Origin: Buddleja alternifolia
Taxonomy: Eukaryota; Streptophyta; Magnoliopsida; Lamiales; Scrophulariaceae
Assembly (NCBI GenBank): GCA_019426215.1
Contig: CM033394.1
Location: forward strand, 12,668,195 to 12,732,194
Direction: 5' to 3'
Length of the DNA stretch: 64,000 nucleotides
In this document: positions 21,392 to 32,272 of the stretch, piece after piece
How the letters are laid out: the number at the start of each line of letters is the position of its first letter
Numbering within the stretch: the stretch's first letter is position 1
Position numbers and translations under genes: made by a program
The notes under the pieces: model-generated
Told to the model about the DNA's origin: nothing
Seen by the model: only the letters and a program-made list of their open reading frames with translations
Database searches by the model: none

Positions 21392-22847
21392 CTGTCAGAA
21401 TACTTGGAAAAATTTCTCTTACTGCTTGTCCAACCTGTTGTGTTGCAACCTCCGGGGAAATGAAATTGGAGGAATATACGGCTTCACATATGGCTTCGGA
21501 GTAACCTTTTTTGGTTTAACCTTGTCTGAAGGTTGAAAAACTGAATCATCATTTGTCATAAGTTCATCTCTGTGTTCAGCATGTGGCTCAAATTCTTCAA
21601 CTGAAATTTTGTTTATTAGAGTCATTGCATCACACTGTCCTCTTTGATTCTCTTTTGTTTGGCTAGGCAATGTACCCTTCAACCTCAAATTCACAAAACT
21701 TGCCAATTGACCAAGTTATGCTTCCAGATTCTTTGTTGTTCCCACTACCATATTAACTTTTGCTTCAAGATTTCGTTGTTCCATTAGCGCTCTTTTCAAT
21801 AGCAAGCTCACACGCATGTGGTTATCTTTGTTCTTGAGGTTGTGGTCCTTGATGATGTGTAGGTTGCTGTTGACAGTTCTGAAGACCCTGCTGGAAACCT
21901 AGGGAAAATTGATACGTAGGGGGAAAGTCTTGAGCCCCTTGTTTTTCTTGACCTCCCCAAGAAAAATTGGGATGATTTCATCGCCCCGAATTATAAGTGT
22001 TGGAGAATGGATTTCCCGACTGGTTGTTCTGATTGGAGATATACTGAGCTTGCTCCGTGAGTGGGTAATTCGTAGCCATGTGAGGTGCTCCACAAACATC
22101 ACAGGTTGTAGTAGGTTGAGAAACGGCAATGATATTGCACTTGAGTTCCTCAAAGTTCCTCAATAGGGCATCCATCTTAGAATTGAGTATGGTAAGTTCA
22201 TCAACATTATGTACCAGCTACTTTCTTTATGGACCGACTGTCACTCGCCCAGTGGTAGTTATTGGATGCCATCTCATCCATGAGCCCGAGTGCATCATAT
22301 GGATTCTTTCCCATGAAACTACCTCCTGCAGCTGCGTCGATAATCATCCTGATGCCATATGTTGTAGAAGGTTTGTACTAGCATCCAGCTTGGAATACCA
22401 CGATGGGGGCATTTTCTTAGTAGTTCTTTATATCTTTCCCATGCTTGATAAAGTGTTTCTCCATCTCCCAGTATGAATCCTGTGATTGCATTCCTCAACT
22501 GAGCAATCTTTGTCGGTGGAAAATATTTGGTGAGAAATACAGTCGATAAATTTGGCCTAAGTAGTGAACTTATTTGACGACTGGTTTTTCAACCACTTCT
22601 TAGCTCTTTTGGACAGAGAGAAAAAGAATATCTTAAGTGTATTGCATATCTCTAAGAAATTTTCCAGATGAAAATGAGGATCTTCCCTCTCAATGTCTCC
22701 TTCAAAAGCATTATTCTGTAGCATCTAAATGATGGCTGGCTTTAACTCAAAAGTATTTACCTGAATATTAGGCACAACTATGCTCGAAGTAAAACTTTGA
22801 TATGTCGGCATAGCATAATCTGTAAGAGTTCTTTGCTCCTCAGCCAT
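21392..22847 (-). pseudogene. T3 gag, Athila-like, heavily decayed
   Basis: The start ATG is at 22847 (MAEEQRTLTDYAMP). The capsid region shows FELKPAII, a stop at about 22725 (TAG where Gln is usual), then EDPHFHLENFLEICNTLK, all typical of Athila gag. A CDVCGAPH motif near 22100 is the C-x2-C-x3-H start of the nucleocapsid knuckle, and the final Cys is lost. The C-terminal linker with LPSQTKENQRGQCDAMTL is at about 21660. Several frameshifts lie between these blocks. Confidence 0.8.
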
Positions 22848-22981
22848 TCTGTAACAAGAATGTCTAAACTAATAAGAATCCAAATTCAAACTGATAAAAA
22901 ATCCAAATTAAAAATACATAAATAAAAAAAATGTCTAAACTAATAAGAATTAACTTGTTATTGATATTAACTATTTGTTGC

Positions 22982-23001
22982 CCTCCCGGGCAATGACGCC
23001 A
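22982..23001 (-). other. T3 primer-binding site
   Basis: Minus strand TGGCGTCATTGCCCGGGAGG, a diverged form of the PBS in T4 and T8. It lies three bases from the LTR at 23005. Confidence 0.75.
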
Positions 23002-23004
23002 ATT

Positions 23005-23569
23005 TGTTAACAGCCGTAACAACACGGCATTGACAAATAATATAGAGGAAGTAAAGATGGTAAAAATTGTCAGATAGTGATTGTCACATGATTGACCACG
23101 TGGGGTAAGAGAACCGATCTAACTCACGACAAACTAGATTAAACATATATTAAGTTATAGATTGCACTTGGTTACTTCGAGCTGCCTACGTACCCAAGCA
23201 GTGTGGGATCAAGTCAGTTCGTAGTTCTTTTGTGGGGCTACTCTCAATAGCCAGTGGATTTTTACTCGGGGAGTAGATCCTGACCCTCTCCCAGCTCCTC
23301 TAAGGTATTTATAGGGAGTTGTTAGTGGGCTATGGGCCATGGGCCTGAATCAATTAACAACTCATCAAGGTTAGTCTCCTTGAGATGATGGTCTCTTAGA
23401 CTGATACTAGGACCCAACTATCCTTTGTGGTTCTTTTGTCCTTTTTGGACTTTATACGGCGGGTCCTCCACGGATCTACCCTTGGGTAGCAACCCGACTT
23501 CACCCATCTTAGGGACACTAGCAATTATCATAATACCCTTAGGTACTTTTTGGTGCACATCATAATACA
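23005..23569 (-). repeat. 565-bp LTR shared by the T3 and T5 borders
   Basis: On the minus strand it starts TGTATTATGATG and ends CTGTTAACA. A PPT-like CGGGAGTGGGG lies directly before its start (23570-23580) and a PBS lies directly after its end (22982-23001). It can therefore serve as the 3' LTR of T5 and the 5' LTR of T3. A TATA box on the minus strand at 23304-23315 (CCTATAAATACC) supports the orientation. No second copy is in the window. Confidence 0.72.
23304..23315 (-). promoter_or_regulatory. TATA box of the 565-bp LTR
   Basis: Minus strand CCTATAAATACC, about 255 bp from the LTR start, a normal place for the U3/R border. Confidence 0.65.
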
Positions 23570-23580
23570 CCCCACTCCCG
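23570..23580 (-). other. T5 polypurine tract
   Basis: Minus strand CGGGAGTGGGG followed immediately by the LTR start TGTATTATG. Confidence 0.65.
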
Positions 23581-23832
23581 GGTTTACCGGGTGGGATACC
23601 CGTGAGTGAGATTAATACCGCTTAGGTTGTGCCACCTAATTTTGTATTCTACTAGGCAATCTAAGGGGTATCAGTTGTATCGACACCCTCTATGGAGGCG
23701 AATCCCTTGGACTTCGATGCCATGATGTCAGGCTTATAAGCCAGGGGCCTTTGTGACTCCGCTATTGGGGCTTCTTCCTAATCTCATCAAGGGAAAGCTC
23801 CGGTGGACGAGGGAGGCGCCGTGGAAACCTGA

Positions 23833-24803
23833 GTTTGGGCAAGGGATTTTACCTCGAGGTAAGGGGGCAAACTTCTTGGCCTCTATGGGGAATGGGTAAG
23901 GTCTTTTGCCTCGAGGTGGCGGGGTAAAGTCCTTAGCCTCTACGGAGGATGGGCAATGGATTTTTCCTTGAGGTGAGTGGGCAAAGTCTTTGGCCTTTAT
24001 GGGGAATGAGCAAGGTCTTTTGCCTCGAGGTGGAGGGGCAAAGTCCTTATCCTCTATTGCGAATGGGCAAGGTCTTTCGCCTCGAGGTGGAGGGGCAAAG
24101 TCCTTATCCTCTATTGCGAATGGGCAAGGTCTTTCGCCTCGAGGTGGAGGGGCAAAGTCCTTAGCCTCTACGGGGAATGGGCAAGGTCTTTTGCCTCGAG
24201 GTGGAGGGGCAAAGTCCTTAGCCTCTATTGCGAATGTGCAAGGTCTTTTTCCTCAAGGTGGAGGGGGTGAAGTCCTCAGCCTCTGTCGCGAATGGGAAAG
24301 GTCTTTTACCTCGAGGTGGAGGGGCAAAGTCCTTAGCCTCTATGGGGAATGGGCAAGGTCTTTTACCTTGAGGTGGAGGGGCAAATTCTTTAGCCTCTAT
24401 TGCGAATTGACAAGGTCTTTTTCCTCGAGGTGGAGGGGCGAAGTCCTCAGCCTCTTTCGCGAATAGGCAAGGTCTTTTGCCTCGAGGTGGAGGGGTAAAG
24501 TCCTTAGCCTTTATTGCGAATGGGCAAGGTCTTTTGCCTCGAGGTGGAGGGGCGAAGTCCTCAGACTCTATGCAAATGGGCGAGGTATTTTGCCTCAAGG
24601 TGGAGGGGCAAAGTCCTCAACCTCTATCGCGAACGGGTAAGGTATTTTGCCTTGAGGTAGAGGGGCAAAGTCCTTGGCCTCTACGGGGAATTGGCAAGGT
24701 CTTTTGCCTCGAGGTGGAAGGGCGAAGTCCTCAGCCTCTATCGCGAATGGGCAAGGTCTTTTTCCTTAAGGTGGAGGGGCAAAGTCCTTAGCCTCTATGT
24801 GTG
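23833..24803. repeat. 57-bp tandem array, about 17 copies
   Basis: Units carry GAATGGGCAAGG, TTTTGCCTCGAGG and TGGAGGGGCAAAG. Copy starts at 24004, 24061, 24118, 24175 and 24232 give an exact 57-bp period. As 57 is 19 codons, long false ORFs stay open on both strands. It begins about 265 bp from the PPT, in the 3' untranslated region of T5. Confidence 0.93.
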
Positions 24804-25921
24804 GAGGTCATTTTTTGGCCAACAGTTAGTTGCTACACTTCATGACCCCTCTGCCCTCAAAGCATTTCTACCAGGGGCGTCAAGCCCGTTCGGGGAGCCC
24901 AGGTGCACCAAGTGGCGTCGACGAGTTGGCCTCGCGGTCAGGCCGTGAGACACGCCATGAGGTAAGAGGCCTCGTGGTCTTGCCACGAGGTGTCATTTTT
25001 TACACCCGGGGGCCTAATGTACCCCGAGGTTTTGCTTAGGGGTGTGACGTTAGAGTAAGCTTGGCCCTCATTTGATTTTTCTTGGTCTTTTTTTACTTGA
25101 AAATTTTTTCTTGTGCAATCGTTTCCGACATCATCTATAACAGGCTGGTTGCATTTTTCCTATAATTAGATTTGGTGGGTGGATAATTTTGATGGGTGGA
25201 CTTAGCACCTCATAATGTTCCCTGTCCCCCACTCCTTAGTGTATTTGCATGGTTAACACCTTAGGGATTAAGGATATTAAGGGGTAGATGTTATCTTCCG
25301 CTAGTAGAGGGCTAACTTATAGCTTGGTCTAATCCTTTACCTACGCCTTTTTTAATAAGTAGCGTTTGATTGTGTCTAGCAAGACTATTTCTTATCTGCT
25401 TATTTTGCCATAGTACCTTGTGCTTCATGAGCACTAGTTTAGGTACTTAGACATTTAACACGCCGTTGGCGAGATTCAATGACTAGTGGGGCCAATGCCT
25501 CTTGGGCATTTTTGTTGTATTCAAATTTACTCGTTAGCAATTCTCCTCTTTAAATGCTGAAAATTGTTTGTCCTTGAAATATCAATTTTCCATGGCCTTT
25601 AGGTCTTAGCTAGCTGTTTTATGCATATTGACTAGTTACTAGCAAGCTATTTGTTCACTAGCTAGTCGTTGACTGCTACTAGCTAGCTATTCGTTTGCCA
25701 GCTAGCTGTTTATTTATTCCATTTCTATTTCCCCACTACTTATCCCCTACTTCTTAGTATGTGAATCATATTCAGGAGTAAGTTACCAAGCGGTGTTTCT
25801 TTGACACCTAGGGGTTAGGGACGGTTCCTTGATGATGATGAGAGTTGTAGGCTCCATTCGCCGAATGCCGGCCCCGGTGATTTTGAAGACTAATGCCCTA
25901 AGGCTTTGAGCCTCACAACTT
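24804..25921. other. T5 non-coding region
   Basis: No coding potential seen. A perfect 8-bp hairpin CCTCGTGG/CCACGAGG lies at 24970-24990. AGCTAGCT-type short palindromes cluster at 25600-25720. The last five bases (AACTT) are the left TSD of the solo LTR. Confidence 0.6.
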
Positions 25922-28075
25922 TGTTAGAGTTAGTGCCCGACACACCAATTATTGGGTGCCATTCTTTGTAATAGTAACTCTAGAATTGAACAATCATTTT
26001 CATATAAATAAAGTCAATCTCTTTTATATGTGTGTGGCATGTCTTTATTCTTAAATTAGTTTTTACTTTGGTTTAGAATAAAGTCCCGAAGGATCACACA
26101 TAGCTGTGGGACATCATTGCACATTGGGTGTGGCAATGATGGAATATGTCTCAAAGGCTGTGATCTTTAAACATTGTTCCAAGTCGTAAAACGGATCATC
26201 GAGATAAAGGGATATCGATGCAACCCAAAAAACTTGCTCATATGATGTATACTCTAGGAGAAGTGTATCTTGTTCCATAGATACTGGCACTGTGAAAGCC
26301 AATGCATATATGAGGGTTTCCATTGTGGTAATGGGCGAACTGAACAACCCCATGGGAGTTCCTAAAATAGATTCCCAGTCGAATGTGGAACTTCCAGTGG
26401 TCTTGTAGTATAAGAGTAATCCTTATGGACCTAAGATTCCATTGGATGTCTTATACATAATTGCGCATGTTCTTAATTTGTTACATGATCACTTTAGATG
26501 ATCGAATATGGGCAAACTCAAACATGCACGTCTTACGTAGTAAGGCACGTGAGATTCAAAAGGAATCTATCTCTGACATTAGCCAGTCGGTTAATCTCCT
26601 ATGGTTACATAGTGAATCAACTTAAGGAATCTTCGGCCGAAGTATGATGTCTAAAGAGGCGTAGGGTTTCCTCGTTTAGATAATCGAAGTCGATTTCACA
26701 TAACGTGGGAAACATAGTATTAAATTAATAGAGCTTTGACCTTAGCCACTGCTCTAGATTCAACCGGGAGATTAGATAGAGGGATCTTACTTAGGCGTAT
26801 CTTTACTTTTCATTTTATCTAGGTCTTCGGGACCCCATGCTAGGTGGGCAACCGCGATTTGTAAGTGTCGAGAATTAGCTTGGTGACTAATTCGAGGCTT
26901 GGTTAGATCAAAGGATTGATTTAATCTAGTAATTTCCATTTTAGGAAAGTACACTAGCACTGTGGGAAGGTGTACTTACTACTAGATAGAAACGAGTCTA
27001 AGGGGTCACACACTAACTCGAGGGAGTCACTGCTTGAATAGATGTGATTAATCAATTTCGAGGAAATTGAGGGAAGTAGGAAAGTGTAGTACTTTCCTAA
27101 TATGGAATATAAATTAATTGAAGGATTCAATTAATTTTACTCTTTTAATTAATCTTGTAGAATTAATTAAATTAATGGACCTAGTAGAGTCCAAGTATTT
27201 TATTTAATTGGGTAGAGCCCAAGTTAAATAAATAAATATTGGAATTAGTTTATTGGATTTAATTTGACTTGTATATAATTGATGGGTTGAGCCTATAATT
27301 AAATTGAGAAGTCAAAATTAAATCCTAAATCAATTTGACTAGTGTTGACCGATTTTTAAGAGTAAAATAAGGGAGGGGGCGTTTTTTATGTGTGGTGGAG
27401 GGGGAAAAGAGTTTTTCCCTCCTCCAAGTCTTCATCATTGATAAGTTGTTTGACTTATCACCTTATAGGATGAGGATTACTAGAGAGTTTAGGAGAAAGA
27501 AAGTTTCTTTTTCCTAATAGGACTCTAGGTAATCTTCACCTATAAATAAGAGATGAAGAGGACTAAAAGATGAATGAAAAATTGCTGGAAAATCCGCCCC
27601 TCCCTAACCTACCAAAATCGGCCACCTTCTTCTCTCTTTCTAACAAGACGTCGTTCTATTCATGTGTTGAATTAAACGAGTTAGAAAATATTCCTACCAT
27701 TCACATAATCAAGGCTACGTTAAAGCTTATAATCGTTTTGTTGTCTAGCACGCAAGGCAAGACGATTGGTGACTTGAGCGAGGTGTGGATACATCTTAGA
27801 GGTGCGACGCTTGGAGCACTCTAAACAGGGAGATACGAAAAGACAACGGTCAATTTCTCACCCAAGGGAAATTGTGTGGATTTGCACCACAGGGTTGCTG
27901 AGATCCAAAGTACGAGGTGAATCAAAATTTTTGCAAGGTATAATTTCGTTTACCTCCTCATCAAATTCGATCGAACCAATTCCATATTCCTGTTTTCGGG
28001 TGGTTGTACGTTTACTTTTGTAAATTTTTAATTTCAAATGCCACGAGCCACCCGAGAGAATGAGTCAACCCAACA
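25922..28075 (+). repeat. Solo LTR of the T6 family with TSD AACTT
   Basis: A complete LTR (2,154 bp) starts TGTTAGAGTT and ends CCCAACA, flanked by AACTT at 25917-25921 and 28076-28080. It matches the T6 LTRs at 31642 and 39420. No internal sequence lies beside it, so the internal region and one LTR were lost by LTR-LTR recombination. TATAAATA at 27541-27548 fits the plus orientation. Confidence 0.93.
27541..27548 (+). promoter_or_regulatory. TATA box in solo LTR
   Basis: TATAAATA in CACCTATAAATAAG, about 1.6 kb into the LTR. Confidence 0.55.
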
Positions 28076-28132
28076 AACTTTTCACTGAGGTGGCCTCTAT
28101 CTTGACTTTAGGAGGCTTGCATATCCACTAGC

Positions 28133-28281
28133 GTTGATATGGGGTGAATTATCACCATTGTTATGTTTGTATGAGATGAGTTATCACCTTAGTTTGTATG
28201 AGGTGAGTTCTCATCCTAGATTGTATGAGGGTATGAGGAGAGTTCTCACTTTAGATTGTATGAGGTGAGTCCTCACCCTCG
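28133..28281. repeat. About 27-bp tandem repeat with a hairpin in each unit
   Basis: About five imperfect units of the type TTGTATGAGGTGAGTTCTCACC. Each holds a GGTGAG...CTCACC inverted repeat. Part of the T5 3' region. Confidence 0.75.
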
Positions 28282-29085
28282 TTACATAGTTATGATATCA
28301 GTCCAGATTCCATGTCAGAGGGGGATCATTTGTGGAGCCTCAACCTCTCTTGGTATTGCTGGAAGCATTATCAGGTGGACTATCCTCGTTCGAGTCTTTG
28401 GTAGCTCCGGGGATTTTGTCGTTCTACCCCTATTGACCTCTAATAGAGTCAAGCATGATTTGTTAATACCTCTATTAGACGCGTTTCTGGCTCTAAGGCA
28501 TGAGTTTTATCTTTGGTACTTTGCTATTCCAACACTCTGTTTGTGGTTTTTTCACTGCTAGTGATTCCACTATCCAACAGTCATCACAGCTGGCGATTTC
28601 ATCATCTAACAATCAGCTATTTAGCTATATCTCCTCCTATAAATGCCCCCCATACTCCTTAATGTTTTAGTCAAATTTAGGAGTAAGTAACCATATAGTA
28701 AGGGAGTTAGAAAATTTTTGTCATTTTTTGCCATTTTGTCATTGTCTCTCCCCATGTTGAGGATGGGGAAAATGAATAGTTATTCATGTGGCTACTTAGT
28801 AACCGGTTGGGGACTGATCAACTTTTCAATAGGTAGCTATCAGTCAGCAGTTGTTATTTTCTTGCTAATACTCACTTTCTATAGTACTCATTGGAGAATA
28901 GGTGTGTAAGTAATAGCAAGATAGTTAGTATGCGGTGCCTTGAGTATTTAGCTTTGTCAACTATTACTTTCATGTATTGGGAATATGAAGTGATGTTGAT
29001 TATACATTTAGTTACCTATCTTCTGCTCTCTCCTTGGTGTTTGATAACAACTCTCGGAGCAGCGAGGTTTATTTTATTGAATGGG
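28282..29085. other. T5 non-coding region
   Basis: No coding sequence, RNA gene or clear repeat seen. Confidence 0.5.
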
Positions 29086-29220
29086 TAACACGGTTCGTGA
29101 TACCAAAAGTCACCACTTATTATGGGTTTGGCTGCCTCTTAGTTATGCTTATGGTGACATGGCTCACGTTACCAGAGGTCACTTGTTAATAGGCATGGCT
29201 GTCTCTTAGTATGTTCATAA
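29086..29220. repeat. Two imperfect tandem copies, about 69 bp
   Basis: The copies share GTxxCATGGTTCxxGxTACC, GTCACC/GTCACT and TGGCTGCCTCTTAGT/TGGCTGTCTCTTAGT in the same order. Confidence 0.6.
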
Positions 29221-29482
29221 TCTCAATCCGTAACCTTAATGGGAGTATGGAGACCTTTTCTAGGTCCTCTACCACTCTCGGTATTAACGAAGGAATTATG
29301 GGGTATAATCTCAATCCAAAGCCTTAATGGGAGTGGGGAGACCTTTTGCAGGTCCTCAGCCGCTCTCAGTATTATGGAGGGACTATGTGGCATGATCTCA
29401 ATCCATAGCGTTGGTGGGAGTGGGGAGACCTTTTGTAGGTCCTCAACCTCTCTCAGTACTATGGAGGGATTATGGTGTCGCC
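29221..29482. repeat. 87-88-bp tandem repeat, three copies
   Basis: Copies start at TCTCAATCC at 29221, 29309 and 29396. Each has GGGAGACCTTTTxxAGGTCCTC and ends near GGAGGGATTATGG. Part of the T5 3' region. Confidence 0.85.
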
Positions 29483-30485
29483 CATCCTCTGGTGAGTCAC
29501 ATATAGCTCGGGGGATTTTAGCGGTGCCACCCACGTTGACCTCGAGTGGGTCGCGTAAGGCCTCTAGTGGAAACGTAGTGACCTTCCAGGGGTCTTATTT
29601 GTATTTTCGTTTTGCCCTTATGTGAGTGAAACGTTTAATCAACAATTACCGACAACATCTGTCATGCAACTCGTAGAATAGAAAAAATAAACGAAGTAAT
29701 AGAGTTTTCTAATAACTTCAGTCGGATGCAATGATTCCGAGGGGCTTCGGTTCTGGGTGTTGTTAAATCACCCATTGCTAATGTCATACTTTTTTGTATG
29801 ACGTGAAAAGACTGCTATTTAAACAAGCCTAGCATATCTAGTTGCATAATAGTTAATGTGCCTAAAGGCACTTAGCAATCATATGACAAAGACATGCACC
29901 ACTTAATAAAAATGTGGGGGGGGGGGGGAGGTGCACTAGGCACCTCAGAACTCAAGTAAAAGTAGTCGGTGCTGGTGAGTGTCCCCACTCAATGCTTGAC
30001 TTGTTCAATAGTAATGTAGGAAAAAAGATAGTTTTTGTTATTTGTTACCTGATAAGGCCTCATAAGGCTTGACATGTTATCAAGCTTGAGGGATATTTCC
30101 AATGGGGGTCATCTTGCCAGTGGTACCCACAGTGGTAGCCACTGCCGGTGCTATCGTCCCTTCGGAGTCTTGTCCATCAGCAGCGGTTGATGTATCTTTG
30201 AAATAAGCGTTGTTTTCTTGGGGTGGCATGTCGTGGCACTTGTCTTTTTCTCAAACCTCTGACTGTTGGGATTTTAACCAAGTATGGACTGAGTTGATCT
30301 TGCCCCGCAAGCAAATGTTCTCTAGTGAGATTGAGTTTATCACTACTTGTTCCCCCGATCGCTGTGAACCATGTTATGTTTCAATTTTGGATTCTGCAAT
30401 GTGTTAGCATAACACTCTCTTGCTATCTTCACGTTACCAACAACTTCATCCGTTCCTACGGGGATGCGAAATTTTACTTTCACAT
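29483..30485. other. T5 non-coding region
   Basis: No credible coding sequence. A G-run (about 14 G, then AGG) lies at 29912-29930. Confidence 0.5.
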
Positions 30486-31560
30486 GGAAGGTGAATACAA
30501 CATTTTGGTGCAGGTTTAAGCTCGGCCTCCCCCAACCTGGCGTTGTAGGCGGAGGGGTCTTTGACCACCAAGATCTTTAGCACCTTTTTGGAGCAGGCTG
30601 GGAATGCACCCAGGGGTATGGGTAGAAACACTTCTCCTAATGCTTCCACTATTTCAGCCATGCATCTGGTGAGGGGTGTTGACCACTAAAGTGACACATT
30701 GTCCACCCTAGTTGGGTAGAAGCATTGTTAAAATGGATGGCTGATGAACTCCCACTGTCGGTCAGAATTTTCTTCACCTAGCAATCGGAGATGGTCGCCG
30801 ATATCACAAAGGCGTCAGTGACCAATGGGATATTTTCTAAGTCTTATATTCCATTTTCTACGATTCGAGTTTTTGGCTCTACTTGATTCACTTGCCCTCT
30901 TTGTGGGGAGCTGATGGCATGTTGATCGGTAGCAGTCCTCAGAGAAACTTTCCATGAGTTCGCGGAGCCAGCCCCTGATGGGCATCCCAAGATCACCCTT
31001 ATTATTTCCTTCACTGGAGGCTACCCATATTTGAGTCCACCCTTGGGGGTTGCCTTTGACTCCATCTCTACCCCTCTGTCTCATCAATTCTTGTATATTC
31101 TTCAACTCTGTCCAGCAACTCCTCCATGGTTGATAGAGGCTTTCCAGTTGTAGATTTCTTGAACCCACTGTTGGTAAGTTCCTCTACCTTATTCCTGATA
31201 GAAACTCATGGTTGACGTGCGGTACTTCCTCTTTATGAAAAAGTGACTGAGGAAACACTTGTTCAGCTGCTCTAGGCCGGCTATAGTATCGGCGGGCAGT
31301 CGGTTGAATCAGCTAAGTGCCTTTCCAGTAAGGGCGGTTCGAAGAATCTTATAGTAGGCAGCATTATTGACGTCGTACATGTCAGCGTTGGCGCTGAACC
31401 TGTCAAGACGCTCTTGAGGGCCTCCATCTCTCTCATACTCGCTTTGATGTGGAATTCTTGTTAGTGGCACTAGTTGCTCATCTGCATATCTCCCGTAGTT
31501 TTCTGGGCTTCTATCACAGCGAGGTTCACGCCTTGGCAAGGCCTCATCGGGGGTCACCGA
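30486..31560 (-). pseudogene. T5 gag-protease, Tat-lineage-like, heavily decayed
   Basis: The minus-strand reading from about 31560 gives a capsid remnant: ERLDRFSANADMYDVN, then LTGKALSWFNRLPADTI and LEQLNKCFLSHFF, which match the Tat/Ogre capsid style. Numerous stops follow. A protease remnant at about 30700-30870 has the active site LTDSGSSSAIHF with an intact D-S-G, preceded by VTDAFVISATI and a stop. No frame stays open beyond about 100 codons. RT is not found downstream. Confidence 0.68.
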
Positions 31561-31641
31561 GACTTAACCTCAGCATGGAGACCGGGGAGGCATTGGCCTT
31601 CTATCTCTAACTCACGGTGGCCTCTCAGGGGGTCAGGCCAC

Positions 31642-32272
31642 TGTTAGAGTTTATGCCCGGCGCACCAATTTTGGGCGCCATTCTATGTAATAACAACTCT
31701 AGCTAAACAATGTTTTTCATATAAATAAAGTTAATCTTGTGGCATTCTTTATTGGTGTATATAGCTTTGTCTTAACTTAGAATAAAGTCCCGAAGGATCA
31801 CACATAGCTATGGGACATCATTGCGCATCGGGAATGACAATGATGGAATATGTCTCCAAGACTGTGATCCTTAAACATATGTTCCAAGTCGTGAATGAGT
31901 TGGTCGAGATGGAGGGATATCAATGAGACCCAAAAGACTTGCTTATATGATGCATACTCTTGATAGAGTGTATCTTGTTCCATAGATATTGTCATGGTGA
32001 AAGCCTATGCATGTATGAGGGTTCCTATTGTGGGAATAGGTATACTGAACAACCCCATGGAAGTTCCATTAAATGGAATCCCAGTCGAATCTGGAACTTC
32101 ATGTGGTCTTGTAGTATAAGAGTAATCCTTAGAACCTGAGGTTCCATTGGATATCTTATACACAATCGAACATGTCTTGATTTGTTACATGATTACTTAG
32201 ATGATCACAAATGGGCAAAATCAAACATGGGCTGATTGTGTATAAAGACACGTGAAAATCAAGATGGGATCC
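31642..32272 (+). repeat. T6 5' LTR, only its first 631 bp
   Basis: It starts TGTTAGAGTTTATGCCC and follows the 3' LTR at 39420 closely until AAGATGGGATC. There the match stops abruptly. The remaining 1.5 kb of the LTR and the PBS are missing. Confidence 0.88.

Larger units (their letters stand above)
23570..31641 (-). mobile_element. T5: Tat-lineage-like gypsy element, 3' part, with long repeat-rich 3' region
   Basis: Read on the minus strand from 31641, it has decayed gag and protease and then about 5 kb of non-coding sequence with several tandem-repeat families, a PPT and the LTR at 23005-23569. Tat/Ogre elements are known for a variable 3' untranslated region with tandem repeats, which fits. 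RT and integrase were not found. A foreign solo LTR occupies 25922-28080. The 5' part is cut off by T6 at 31642. Confidence 0.65.

Noticed and set aside
23949..24791. Long overlapping ORFs on both strands (up to 158 codons)
   Set aside because: They arise because the 57-bp tandem unit is 19 codons long. The protein is a pure repeat and no family is recognised.
23833..24803. CRISPR-like regular repeats
   Set aside because: Units are contiguous tandem copies without unique spacers, in plant DNA.
27570..28023. ORFs at the end of the solo LTR
   Set aside because: They lie inside the LTR, overlap its 3' end and show no family motif.
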